Shown here: piece after piece, positions 6,532 through 14,104 of the stretch | Numbering within the stretch: the first letter of the stretch is position 1 | How the letters are laid out: each line of letters starts with the position of its first letter | NCBI GenBank assembly: GCA_964555685.1 | Contig: CAZKTO010000038.1 | Span: forward strand, 1 to 27,416 | DNA from: CAZKTO01 sp964555685 | GTDB lineage: Bacteria > Chloroflexota > Dehalococcoidia > SHYB01 | Direction of reading: 5' to 3' | Length of the DNA: 27,416 bases | Notes under the pieces: model-generated | The model's database searches: none | Seen by the model: the letters and a program-made list of their open reading frames with translations, nothing else | What the model was told of the DNA's origin: nothing | Translations under genes and position numbers: made by a program

Positions 6532-7770
6532 GTGCACGTCCGCAGACTCGCGCTGGAAAACTTCCGGAACATCGCCCTGCTCGATCTCGAGCTGCCGCGG
6601 GGGCGCGTCGTCCTCTTCGGCGAGAACGCTCAGGGCAAGACGAACGTCCTCGAGGCCGTCTCCATGTTCGCCGCGGCCAGGTCCGTGCGGGCGGGCCACG
6701 AGCGCGAGCTCATCAAGCGCGACACCCTCGGCGACCCTATCCCCTTCGCCCGTGCCGCCGCCGCCATCGAGCGGACGCCCGCGGCCCGGGCGCCCAACGC
6801 CGTGCAGGTCGAGATCGTCGTCCAGCTCTCCGGGCAGCCGCCCGCCGGGCGCCCGGAGGAGCCCCGACTCGTCGGGGCTCCCGACGACGGCCGGCAGCTC
6901 GTCAAGCGCGTCAAGGTCAACGGCGTGCCGCGCCGGGCCGGCGACCTCATCGGCGAGGTCCAGGCCGTCCTCTTCGAGCCGCAGGATATCGAGCTGGTCT
7001 ACGGCCCGCCTTCGCTCCGGCGGCGGCACCTGGACCTCACGCTGGCCCAAGTCGACCGGGCCCTGCTCCGGGAGCTTCAGCGCTACAGCCGTGTGCTGGC
7101 CCAGCGCAACCCGCTCTTGAAGGCGGTGCGGGAGGGCCAGGCATCGATCGAGGAGCTGGCGTTCTGGGACGCTGAGCTGGCGGAGGCCGGCGCGTTCATT
7201 ACCCACGCGCGACGCCAGGCTCTGGCCGAGATCGAAATCTTGGCGCGAGCCATCTACCGGGAGCTCGCCGGTGGCGCCGAAGAGCTCGGTATCGTCTACC
7301 GGCCTTCGCTCGACGCGGCCGAGGGGAGCGGCGCCGGCGAGCTGGCCGCAGCCTTCCGGGACGCGCTCACCCAGACGCGCCAGCGGGAGATCATGGCGGG
7401 CGCAACGCTCCTGGGGCCGCACCGGGACGACCTGACGTTCGAGGTCCAGGGGACTGACCTGGCGCTTTTCGGCTCGCGGGGGCAGCAGCGCCTGGCGGCC
7501 CTGGCCCTCAAGCTCGCCGAGGCCCAGTTCATGACGGCCCGCGCGGGCGACCGGCCGCTGCTCCTGCTGGACGACGTCCTCTCGGAGCTGGACCCGCTGC
7601 GGCGAGGCTATCTCCTCGAGCGCATCGGCGGCTACGAGCAGTCGCTCCTGACGACGGCCGACGTGGAGAGCCTCGACCGCGTCTTCCGGTCGCCGGCCTG
7701 CCTCCTGCGGGTCGCGGGCGGGCGCGTCGAGTCGCCGGTGGGCGCGCGGCAGGGCGGGACGGAAGGATGA
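6532..7770 (+). CDS. recF: DNA replication and repair protein RecF
   Basis: SMC-like ATPase that helps load RecA onto gapped DNA. 412 residues, slightly longer than the usual 360-400. N-terminal LALENFRNIALLDLELP leads to Walker A GENAQGKTN (30-38). EPQDIELVYGPPSLRRRHLD is the family-specific block. The ABC signature is SRGQQRLAALALKLAE, and Walker B is PLLLLDDVLSELD. All catalytic motifs are present. The start is GTG at 6532, nine residues before ENFRN. Part of the extra length is residues about 101-120, between two predicted strands, where a copy of the dispersed palindrome encodes PRLVG (111-115). Its stop overlaps the sirtuin start. dnaA, dnaN and gyrB, the usual neighbours, are not here. 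Confidence 0.95.
   Translation: MHVRRLALENFRNIALLDLELPRGRVVLFGENAQGKTNVLEAVSMFAAARSVRAGHERELIKRDTLGDPIPFARAAAAIERTPAARAPNAVQVEIVVQLSGQPPAGRPEEPRLVGAPDDGRQLVKRVKVNGVPRRAGDLIGEVQAVLFEPQDIELVYGPPSLRRRHLDLTLAQVDRALLRELQRYSRVLAQRNPLLKAVREGQASIEELAFWDAELAEAGAFITHARRQALAEIEILARAIYRELAGGAEELGIVYRPSLDAAEGSGAGELAAAFRDALTQTRQREIMAGATLLGPHRDDLTFEVQGTDLALFGSRGQQRLAALALKLAEAQFMTARAGDRPLLLLDDVLSELDPLRRGYLLERIGGYEQSLLTTADVESLDRVFRSPACLLRVAGGRVESPVGARQGGTEG
6858..6881. repeat. Dispersed palindrome (copy 3, inside recF)
   Basis: GGAGCCCCGAC-TC-GTCGGGGCTCC pattern: 11-bp perfect arms around TC, core 6862-6877. In frame, it encodes Pro-Arg-Leu-Val-Gly at RecF residues 111-115, within a stretch where other RecF proteins have a short loop. 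Confidence 0.88.
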
Positions 7771-8576
7771 TACAGGCTATGCGAGTGACCAACGAGCTGA
7801 AGGACGCCTTCGACACGGCGGCCCGGGCAGTGCTCCGGGCGCGGTACACGGTGGCGCTGGTGGGCGCGGGCATGTCGGCGGAGAGCGGCGTCCCGACCTT
7901 TCGGGGCCCGGGCGGGCTCTGGACGAAGAGGGGCGAGCCGGACATGCGCGGCTACGAGGCCTTCCTGCGCGATCCCAAGCGCTGGTGGGAGAACCGGCTC
8001 TCGCCGCCCGACCCTGACATGGCGGCCTTCGCCCAGGCCCTCGAGAGCGCCAGGCCCAACCCCGGCCATTACGCCCTGGCGGAGATGGAGCGGGAGGGCC
8101 TGGTGAAGCATGTCGTCACGCAGAACGTGGACAACCTGCACCAGGCCGCCGGGAGCGTCAAGGTCGCCGAGATCCACGGCAACCGCTTCAAGTACCGGTG
8201 CGTGGCGTGCGTCTCGCGCTTCGAGCGGGACGAGGTGAAGCTGGAGCCGCTGCCGCCCACGTGTCCCCACTGCGGGGGGCTGGTCAAGGGCGACGGCGTG
8301 ATGTTCGGCGAGCCGATCCCGCCGGACGTGCTGGAGGTCTGTCAGGAGCAGGCGCTGCTGGCCGACTGCATGCTGCTCATCGGGACGTCGGCCCTGGTGT
8401 ATCCGGCGGCGGGGCTGCCGATGGCGGCGCAGCGCCGGGGCGCCGTCCTCATCGAGGTGAACCCGCTGCCGACGGCCCTCTCCGATGCCTGCGACCTGGT
8501 GCTTCGCACGCCCTCGGGCGAGGGGCTGCCGTTCCTGCTCCAGCGCATCCGGGCGTTCCGGGAGGATACGCGGTAA
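7767..8576 (+). CDS. NAD-dependent protein deacylase, Sir2 family
   Basis: Removes acyl groups from protein lysines, consuming NAD+ and releasing nicotinamide. 269 residues. Motifs are complete: GAGMSAESGVPTFRG (33-47, NAD pocket), TQNVDNLH (118-125), catalytic His137 in EIHGN, a zinc ribbon with Cys145/148 and Cys166/169, GDGVMFGEPIP, GTSALVYPAA and the VNPLPT block. The start is the ATG at 7767 overlapping the recF stop (ATGA), with GGAAGG just before it; an ATG 12 nt later is possible. The recF overlap implies coupled translation. The gene is followed by a repeat-rich, lower-GC spacer. It is a CobB-type enzyme in broad terms; substrate preference (acetyl versus succinyl) is not resolved. 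Confidence 0.93.
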   Translation: MIQAMRVTNELKDAFDTAARAVLRARYTVALVGAGMSAESGVPTFRGPGGLWTKRGEPDMRGYEAFLRDPKRWWENRLSPPDPDMAAFAQALESARPNPGHYALAEMEREGLVKHVVTQNVDNLHQAAGSVKVAEIHGNRFKYRCVACVSRFERDEVKLEPLPPTCPHCGGLVKGDGVMFGEPIPPDVLEVCQEQALLADCMLLIGTSALVYPAAGLPMAAQRRGAVLIEVNPLPTALSDACDLVLRTPSGEGLPFLLQRIRAFREDTR

Positions 8577-8634
8577 GGCCGGTAGTGGCTAGAACCCATT
8601 GGGCTCTGCTGAAATCATGCGGGATAGATTTTTG

Positions 8635-8746
8635 TGTCATTCCGAGCGAAGCGAGGAATCTATCGCATCGACGAGAAGCGGCGCTAACCTTGCGATGCGA
8701 TAGATTCCTCGTCGTCCCGATGGCATTGGAACTCCCCGGAATGACA
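8635..8746. repeat. MITE-like inverted-repeat element, about 112 bp
   Basis: Terminal repeats TGTCATTCCG (8635-8644) and CGGAATGACA (8737-8746), 10/10. Inside lies a perfect 19-bp inverted repeat, 8652-8670 against 8693-8711, starting CGAGGAATCTATCGC, with a 22-nt loop. No ORF inside. Related half-elements occur at 18162-18203 and 27221-27264. Apart from this element, 8577-8846 holds nothing I can identify. Confidence 0.85.
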
Positions 8747-8846
8747 AACAAACACACGTGGCGCGAGTGGTTTCAACAGAGCCAGGGGTTGTCTATACGG
8801 ACGAGAGTGGGCTTCACCCGACCTTTTGTGGCAAAAGGGTAAATCG

Positions 8847-9209
8847 ATGGTCGCTCATCGAGTGTTGCAATCGATTGCCGCTATATTCGGACTACTCGCC
8901 TTCATCATCGGAGTTGTGAGGGTGGAACCATTCTTTGGCCCTCTGTCCTGGTTCTATGCCCATTGCGTTGGCCCGCAGAAGGAGAAATTCGAGGCGAAGG
9001 GAGGATTTGTCCCGCTAGGTGGCAAAAGGCAGATTCAGATAATCGCCCGCCTCATACACAAGTTGCATTGGACCCGTCTCTTTTATATTCGCAACAGAAC
9101 TGCTGGGGACTCACTAGAGGATCTTCAAGCACAACGACAGCGGAAACTCACGCTCCTTTGCGTACTGGTTTCCACTGTATCTGCTCTAATCGCTATATGG
9201 ACAGCCTAA
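8847..9209 (+). CDS. Small membrane protein of unknown function (two TM segments)
   Basis: Not recognised. 120 residues: a hydrophobic segment at about 8-24 (IAAIFGLLAFIIGVV), a basic middle with an Arg/Lys-rich stretch (about 60-95), then a second hydrophobic segment at about 99-118 (LTLLCVLVSTVSALIAIW). A hairpin topology with the basic middle in the cytoplasm is likely. The ATG at 8847 is chosen because AAAAGGG lies about 6 nt upstream; a TTG start at 8826 would add seven residues. Base and codon use are much more AT-rich than in the neighbours, which suggests horizontal transfer. It faces the next gene, which is on the other strand. Confidence 0.6.
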   Translation: MVAHRVLQSIAAIFGLLAFIIGVVRVEPFFGPLSWFYAHCVGPQKEKFEAKGGFVPLGGKRQIQIIARLIHKLHWTRLFYIRNRTAGDSLEDLQAQRQRKLTLLCVLVSTVSALIAIWTA

Positions 9210-9308
9210 TTCATGAGCCTCACCACTGCGAAGCAAACAGAACCCGTGGGGTGGTTCTCTTGCATATTGGTGGAGCCTCCGCTAAACTGCTTTCGAAATA
9301 ATGGTTGC

Positions 9309-9857
9309 CTACCAACCTCTCGGATTGTTAGTTCCACGGTGTTGCCCTACGATGCGTTGACCACTGGCAGTAAGGCATAGCCCTTTCTGCGTATTTTCAA
9401 TGTGCCCTTCAGCCGTCAACCTCTGTATGACATTGGTGACCACCCTCGCGCACGTTCCAGCTGATTCGTCCGCTAGACCTAATTCCCGTGCTACCTCAAC
9501 TAGCCCTATCTCTGGCGAGACTTTGAGAACATGAAGTATGTCGTAAGCAAGGCCGATTTTCCAATCCCTAGCAGAACGCACTAGACGATAGGCACTTTCA
9601 AGCACTATAAAAATCACAACGGTCAGACAAATAGACAGCCATATTGACCAATCCCAGTTAGGCAATACCTCCACGAGCGTTGGTGGATTAGCCCGCCAGC
9701 TTGAAGGGGTGACTTGCGGGAACTGCGCGACAATAGTATCAAATGCCCCCACTATGACGAATGGAATTACCAAGAGCCACCGCCAAGTCGGGCGCACAAT
9801 GACGACCCACCATACAGACCACCTTCTGTCCATCCGGAATATCCCGAACCGTTCCAT
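9309..9857 (-). CDS. Membrane protein with C-terminal winged-helix-like domain
   Basis: Not recognised by name. 182 residues. Hydrophobic segments at about 26-43 (TWRWLLVIPFVIVGAFD) and about 70-88 (WSIWLSICLTVVIFIVLES) form two TM helices. Residues about 100-172 read like a winged helix: AYDILHVLKVSPEIGLVEVARELGLADESAGTCARVVTNVIQRLTAEGHIENTQKGLCLTASGQRIV, i.e. helix, helix-turn-helix, and a wing ending in the LTASG(Q)R often seen in MarR/PadR-like or prophage wHTH domains. It may be a membrane-tethered regulator or sensor. The start is the ATG at 9857 (another Met is at residue 9); the RBS is poor. It follows a 26-residue ORF by 18 bp. AT-rich compared with the window, so probably acquired. 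Confidence 0.65.
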   Translation of the reverse strand: MERFGIFRMDRRWSVWWVVIVRPTWRWLLVIPFVIVGAFDTIVAQFPQVTPSSWRANPPTLVEVLPNWDWSIWLSICLTVVIFIVLESAYRLVRSARDWKIGLAYDILHVLKVSPEIGLVEVARELGLADESAGTCARVVTNVIQRLTAEGHIENTQKGLCLTASGQRIVGQHRGTNNPRGW

Positions 9858-9875
9858 GCTGCCAGTCTACCGTAC

Positions 9876-9956
9876 CTACCGCGTCTGGTGCACAATCCCC
9901 GTTGCCACCACGATTGTAACGGTCGCTCCCGCCGTGATCCAAAGAGCAATAGCCAT
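9876..9956 (-). CDS. 26-residue hydrophobic peptide (small ORF)
   Basis: Reads MAIALWITAGATV then TIVVATGIVHQTR: one membrane-spanning stretch with a short basic end. Support comes from a strong Shine-Dalgarno (GAGGAGG at 9970-9964, 7 nt before the ATG) and a good promoter just upstream. It lies 18 bp ahead of the membrane wHTH gene, so it is probably co-transcribed and may be a partner or a leader peptide. There is no homology evidence. Confidence 0.45.
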   Translation of the reverse strand: MAIALWITAGATVTIVVATGIVHQTR

Positions 9957-9983
9957 CCCTGCCCCTCCTCGTGGGATACAGGG

Positions 9984-10012
9984 ATGATAAACTGGCCTAC
10001 ACTACGACTCAA
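9984..10012 (-). promoter_or_regulatory. Promoter for the small peptide / membrane wHTH operon
   Basis: On the minus strand, TTGAGT (10012-10007), 17-nt spacer, TATCAT (9989-9984), just upstream of the GAGGAGG ribosome site. Divergent from the aminotransferase promoter. Confidence 0.6.
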
Positions 10013-10034
10013 GAGAACCCTTGGGGCTTTTCCC

Positions 10035-10063
10035 TTGACGCTCCCTCCGTCCGCTGGTAGGCT
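10035..10063 (+). promoter_or_regulatory. Promoter of the class V aminotransferase
   Basis: TTGACG (10035-10040), 17-nt spacer, TAGGCT (10058-10063). It gives a leader of about 30 nt with GGAGG just before the ATG. Confidence 0.55.
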
Positions 10064-10101
10064 ACTCCTCGCGCCTCGCGCGCCCCTGAATCGGAGGACC
10101 C

Positions 10102-11286
10102 ATGCCCCCAAGCTCGGTCGGCGAGCTCAACCCGCCGGAGCGCCTGCTCCTCGGTCCCGGCCCCGCCAACATCTCGCCCCGCGTGCACCGGGCCCTCTCG
10201 GCGCCTCTCCTGGGCCATCTGGACCCGGCCTTCCTCGCCATCATGGACGAGACCGTCGAGCTGCTCCGGAAGGCGTTCCAGACCCAGAACCGGCTCACCA
10301 TCCCCATCTCGGGCACCGGCTCCGCGGGCATGGAGGCCGCCGTCTGCAACGCCATCGAGCCGGGCGACACGATGGTCGTGGGGATCAACGGCTACTTCGG
10401 CGGGCGCATCGCCGAGATGGCCTCGCGCTACGGCGCCCGCGTCGTCACGGTCGAGGCCGAGTGGGGCGCGCCGCTGCGCCTCGAACAGTTCCAGGCTGCC
10501 GTCCAGCGCGAGGCGAAGGTCAAGGCCATCGCCATCGTCCACGGCGAGACCTCCACGGGCCTCCTCCAGCCCCTCGACGGCCTGGCGCAGCTCGCCCGCT
10601 CGCGCGACGCGCTCCTCATCGTGGACACGGTGACGTCGCTGGGCGGCGCCGAGGTCCGCGTCGACGACTGGGGGATCGACCTCTGCTACAGCGGGACGCA
10701 GAAGTGCATCGGGGCGCCGCCGGGCCTGGCGCCGCTCACTGCGAGCCCCAGGGCCATGGAGGCGCTCCGGTCCCGCAAGAGCAAGGTGGGGAGCTGGTAC
10801 CTGGACCTGACGCTGCTGGGCCAGTACTGGGGCGGCGACCGCGTCTACCACCACACGGCGCCCATCTCCATGGTCTACGCTCTGCGCGAGGCGCTGCGCC
10901 TTGTCGAGGAGGAGGGCCTGGACGCTCGGTGGGCCCGGCATCGCCAGGCGGCGCGGGCCCTGTGGGCCGGCGTCGCTGCGCTGGGTCTCGAACTGCACGT
11001 GCCGGAGCCGCTGCGCGTCCCGCCGCTGACGACGGTCCGTACCCCCGCGGGCATCGACGAACTCAAGGTGCGCCAGGCGCTCCTCCATGAGTTCAGTATC
11101 GAGATCGGCGGCGGGCTGGGACCGCTCAAGGGCAAGGTCTGGCGCGTGGGACTCATGGGGCACAACGCCACGCCGCGCAGCGTCTTCGTGCTCCTGAGCG
11201 CCCTGGAGCGGCTTCTGCCGCGCTTCGGGTACGAGGTGCCCCAGGGGGCCGGCGTCGCCGCCGCCCAGCGCGCCCTGGCGGCGTAA
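10102..11286 (+). CDS. Class V aminotransferase, alanine/serine-glyoxylate type
   Basis: Pyridoxal-phosphate enzyme that transfers the amino group of alanine or serine to glyoxylate, giving glycine. 394 residues. The N-terminal LLLGPGPANISPRV is the family start motif. GTGSAGMEAA (71-80) is the phosphate-binding loop, HGETSTGLLQPL (147-158) the substrate/active-site loop, IVDTVTSLGG (173-182) holds the PLP-ring Asp175, and SGTQKCIGAPPGLAP has the Schiff-base Lys201. The C-terminal IEIGGGLGPLKGKVWRVGLMGHNA is diagnostic. The start is the ATG at 10102 with GGAGG about 5 nt upstream. It lies before the amidohydrolase/CoA-transferase operon, but that operon has its own promoter. Serine-glyoxylate or alanine-glyoxylate use is not decided. 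Confidence 0.92.
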   Translation: MPPSSVGELNPPERLLLGPGPANISPRVHRALSAPLLGHLDPAFLAIMDETVELLRKAFQTQNRLTIPISGTGSAGMEAAVCNAIEPGDTMVVGINGYFGGRIAEMASRYGARVVTVEAEWGAPLRLEQFQAAVQREAKVKAIAIVHGETSTGLLQPLDGLAQLARSRDALLIVDTVTSLGGAEVRVDDWGIDLCYSGTQKCIGAPPGLAPLTASPRAMEALRSRKSKVGSWYLDLTLLGQYWGGDRVYHHTAPISMVYALREALRLVEEEGLDARWARHRQAARALWAGVAALGLELHVPEPLRVPPLTTVRTPAGIDELKVRQALLHEFSIEIGGGLGPLKGKVWRVGLMGHNATPRSVFVLLSALERLLPRFGYEVPQGAGVAAAQRALAA

Positions 11287-11329
11287 CGCCCTTGGCGGGG
11301 CGGGCCACCACGGTCAGGTTCTCTCCTCC

Positions 11330-11357
11330 TTGACACCCCTCTGGGCCCGCTTACAAT
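11330..11357 (+). promoter_or_regulatory. Strong promoter of the amidohydrolase/CoA-transferase operon
   Basis: TTGACA (11330-11335), 16-nt spacer, TACAAT (11352-11357): the best sigma-70-like match in the window. Leader about 75 nt to the ATG at 11438. Confidence 0.75.
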
Positions 11358-11437
11358 TGGCCCATCGCTGGGCCCCACGCTTGGCTGGCCTGCTCCGCTC
11401 TCCTTCCTCGCCGCGGGCCCGCCACGGGAGCCGCCAC

Positions 11438-12568
11438 ATGACGCGCAGCATCGACGCCGACGGCCACGTCCTCGAGCCGCCCGATCTGTGGGCCGCGCGC
11501 ATCGAGCCCCGGTACCGGGACCAGGCCTTGCAGGTCGTATGGAACGACCGCGAGGAGCGTGAGGAGGTCATCGGCGAGGGCCGGACCATCCTGCGTCGCG
11601 GCATCGTCGGCGTCGGCATGGCGGGGAGCGCCTTCGAGGCCTTCCGCGACTTCGGCAGGGGCGTCCGCTACACGAGCCTCCTGCCCGGCGGCTTCGACCC
11701 CCGCGAGCGCATGAAGGACATGGAGCGCCACCAGATCGACGTCTCGGTCCTCTACCCGTCCGTGGGGCTCTTTCTGGGGGCGATCCGCGACCCGAAGCTC
11801 GCCGCCGCCCACTGCCGCGTCTACAACGACTGGCTGGCCGAGTACTGCGGGGCCTGCCCCGGCCGGCTCGTCGGCGTTGCTGCGGTGCCGCTCCAGGACG
11901 CCGGCGAAGCGGCGGCCGAGGCCCGGCGAGCCATCGGCCGGCTGGGCCTGCGCGGCGCCTTCGTGCGCCCCAACCCGTACAACGGGCGCCATCTCGATAG
12001 TCCCGATCTAGACCCCTTCTGGGCCGCCATGCAGGACCTGGAGGCGCCCGTGGCCCTGCATCCGGCCGGCACCCCGGACATGTGGGGGACCTGCGCCCTC
12101 TTCCGCGACTACAGCGCCTCCATCAACGCCTTCCAGCACTCCATGAACTTCTCCTTCGACGACCAGTTCGCCCTCTCGCTCCTCGTCGGCTCTGGCGTGC
12201 TCGAGCGCTTCCCGAGGCTCCAGGTCGCGGTGCTGGAGTCGGGCGGCGGCTGGCTGCCTCACTGGTTCGACCGCATGGACCACTTCTGCGAGGTCTGGCG
12301 CTGGACGGTCCGCCACCTGAAGCTGCGCCCCAGCGACTACTTCCGGCGCCAGGGGTACATCTCCTTCGACCCGGACGAGCGCTCGCTGCCCGCGGTGGCC
12401 CCGATCATCGGCGAGGAGCGCATCGTCTGGGCCTCTGACTACCCGCATCTGGACGTGACCTCCCCGTGCATCGGCGCCGAGGTGCGCGAGACGCTCCGGG
12501 GCCTGCCCGAACGGACCCAGCGCATGGTGCTGGAGGAGAACGCCGTGCGCCTCTACGGCCTGGGCTGA
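11438..12568 (+). CDS. Amidohydrolase 2 family metal-dependent hydrolase (copy 2)
   Basis: A 376-residue TIM-barrel enzyme of the PF04909 group. The N-terminal SIDADGHVLEPPDLW is the form found in the subgroup annotated 'predicted metal-dependent hydrolase of the TIM-barrel fold'. A central PVALHPAGTPDMWG strand supplies a metal His, ESGGGWLPHWFDRMD is conserved, and VWASDYPHLD carries the late Asp. ENAVRLYGL closes it. The start is the ATG at 11438 with GGGAG about 8 nt upstream. It is followed after 5 bp by a CoA-transferase, so the operon may degrade a carboxylic acid: ring or amide cleavage, or decarboxylation, followed by CoA activation. That pathway is inference. Confidence 0.86.
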   Translation: MTRSIDADGHVLEPPDLWAARIEPRYRDQALQVVWNDREEREEVIGEGRTILRRGIVGVGMAGSAFEAFRDFGRGVRYTSLLPGGFDPRERMKDMERHQIDVSVLYPSVGLFLGAIRDPKLAAAHCRVYNDWLAEYCGACPGRLVGVAAVPLQDAGEAAAEARRAIGRLGLRGAFVRPNPYNGRHLDSPDLDPFWAAMQDLEAPVALHPAGTPDMWGTCALFRDYSASINAFQHSMNFSFDDQFALSLLVGSGVLERFPRLQVAVLESGGGWLPHWFDRMDHFCEVWRWTVRHLKLRPSDYFRRQGYISFDPDERSLPAVAPIIGEERIVWASDYPHLDVTSPCIGAEVRETLRGLPERTQRMVLEENAVRLYGLG

Positions 12569-12573
12569 CGGCG

Positions 12574-13917
12574 ATGCCCGGCCCCTGGGAGCAGGAGTAC
12601 CGGCGGAAGCTCGTCCCCGCCGAGGATGCGGTCCGCGCGGTCCGGTCCGGCGACCTCGTCGCCGTGCCCGTGGGGACCGACCCGCAAACGGTGCTGGTGG
12701 CGCTGCTGGGCCGCGCCCACGACCTGCGGGACGTGCGCCTGCGCCTCTACAACGGCCTCAACGATATCCCGTGGTTCGAGCCGGAGATGGCCGGCCACGT
12801 CCTGCCCGAGGTCTGGTTCGTTGTGAGTCCCTACGTCCGGGAGCGGATGGAGGCGCGCCAGGGCGATATGGCCATCGGCGCCTGCACGCTCTCCACCAAG
12901 GGCGCGCGGGACGGACGAGCGGACTTCCGCGCGCCGGACGTGGTGCTCCTCGAGCTCTCGCCGCCCGACGCTCACGGCATGTGCAGCTTCGGCGCCGTGC
13001 GCTGGGATAAGAAGGAGCTGGCCGAGCAGGCCCGGACGGTCATCGCCGAGGTGAGTCCGTCCCACATCCGGACCCACGGCGATAACGCCATCCACGTCTC
13101 GAAGGTCGGCCTCTTTGTCGAGCAGGCGATTCCGCCGACGCCGCTGCGCCCGCCCATCGAGCAGGACGTCCGGCGCAAGGACGCGGAGCTCTTCAGGACC
13201 ATCGCTGGACATGTGGCGTCCTTTATCAAGGACGGCGACACGATCCTCATGGGCGCCGGTGGGACCGTCGAGCCGCTGCCGCTCTTCGGCCTCTTCGATG
13301 GCCGGGAGGAGCTGGGCTGGCACACGGAGCGGATGCCGCGCGGGGCCCTGCGCCTCATGCGCGAGCGGCCCGGCCTCTTCACGGGGCGGCGCAAGAGCGT
13401 TGACCCCGGGAAGCATGTGGTGACGCTCCTGGCCCTCACCGAGGACGACGCCGCCTACGCCGAGATGCACCCCCAGATCGAGGTGCGGAGCGTCCACTAC
13501 GTGAACGACATTCGCGTCATCGCGGCGCAGGAGAACCTGGTGGCCATTATGAACGCCCTGGCCATCGACCTGACAGGGCAGGTGGCGTCCGAGCATCTGG
13601 GCCCGCGCCCGTACGCCGGGCCCGGCGGCCAGCCGGAGATCGCCATCGGCGCCATGCTGGCCAAGGGCGGACGGTCGATTATGGTTGTGCCTTCGACGGC
13701 GCAGGGCGGGATGGTCTCGCGCATCGTTCCCCAGCTCGAGGCCGGCAGCGTCGTCACCGTCACCCGCGCCTTCATCGACTACGTAGTGACCGAGTACGGG
13801 GTCGCCCGGCTCCTGGGCAAGTCGGCCCGCCAGCGCGCCCAGGAGCTCATCGCCATCGCTCACCCGGACTTTCGCGCCGAGCTCACCGCCGCCTCCCGCC
13901 TCCTCCTCTGGCCCTGA
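12574..13917 (+). CDS. Family I CoA-transferase / acetyl-CoA hydrolase family (4-hydroxybutyrate CoA-transferase-like)
   Basis: Moves CoA between acyl-CoA donors and free acids through a glutamyl-CoA intermediate. 447 residues. The C-terminal domain is strongly family-like: GAGGTVEPLP (227-236, the GxGxxP turn), ELGWHTER with the likely catalytic Glu252, VNDIRVIAAQENLVAIMNALAIDLTGQVASE, GPGGQPEIAIGAMLAKGGRSI, PSTAQGGMVSRIVP, DYVVTEYGVARLLGKS and IAHPDFRAEL. The N-terminal half is more divergent but keeps ELSPPDAHGMCSFG. The ATG at 12574 is 5 bp after the amidohydrolase stop. The family includes 4-hydroxybutyrate, butyrate and acetate CoA-transferases; the acyl substrate is unknown. A terminator follows. 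Confidence 0.9.
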   Translation: MPGPWEQEYRRKLVPAEDAVRAVRSGDLVAVPVGTDPQTVLVALLGRAHDLRDVRLRLYNGLNDIPWFEPEMAGHVLPEVWFVVSPYVRERMEARQGDMAIGACTLSTKGARDGRADFRAPDVVLLELSPPDAHGMCSFGAVRWDKKELAEQARTVIAEVSPSHIRTHGDNAIHVSKVGLFVEQAIPPTPLRPPIEQDVRRKDAELFRTIAGHVASFIKDGDTILMGAGGTVEPLPLFGLFDGREELGWHTERMPRGALRLMRERPGLFTGRRKSVDPGKHVVTLLALTEDDAAYAEMHPQIEVRSVHYVNDIRVIAAQENLVAIMNALAIDLTGQVASEHLGPRPYAGPGGQPEIAIGAMLAKGGRSIMVVPSTAQGGMVSRIVPQLEAGSVVTVTRAFIDYVVTEYGVARLLGKSARQRAQELIAIAHPDFRAELTAASRLLLWP

Positions 13918-13923
13918 CCGCCT

Positions 13924-13954
13924 GTCTCCCGGCGATGCCGGGGAGACCTCTTTT
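13924..13954 (+). terminator. Rho-independent terminator of the CoA-transferase operon
   Basis: GTCTCCCGGC (13924-13933), loop GAT, GCCGGGGAGAC (13937-13947), one bulged base, then CTCTTTT. It starts 7 bp after the stop codon. Confidence 0.8.
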
Positions 13955-14104
13955 GCAGGAGCGTTTTCTGGAAGGGTCCCCGGGACAACGGACAGGCCCT
14001 GCGTCGCAACCAGGGCGCTCGCCCTCTAGTACTCAGTCACGGTAGTTTCTTGGAGATAGAGATTCCCGTGCGAACGTCCAACCTCTTGGGAAGCGGCACC
14101 CCAC

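Noticed and set aside
8963..9301. Plus-strand 112-codon frame overlapping the two-TM protein
   Set aside because: Out of frame with the gene that has an RBS and two clear membrane segments; no coherent protein features.
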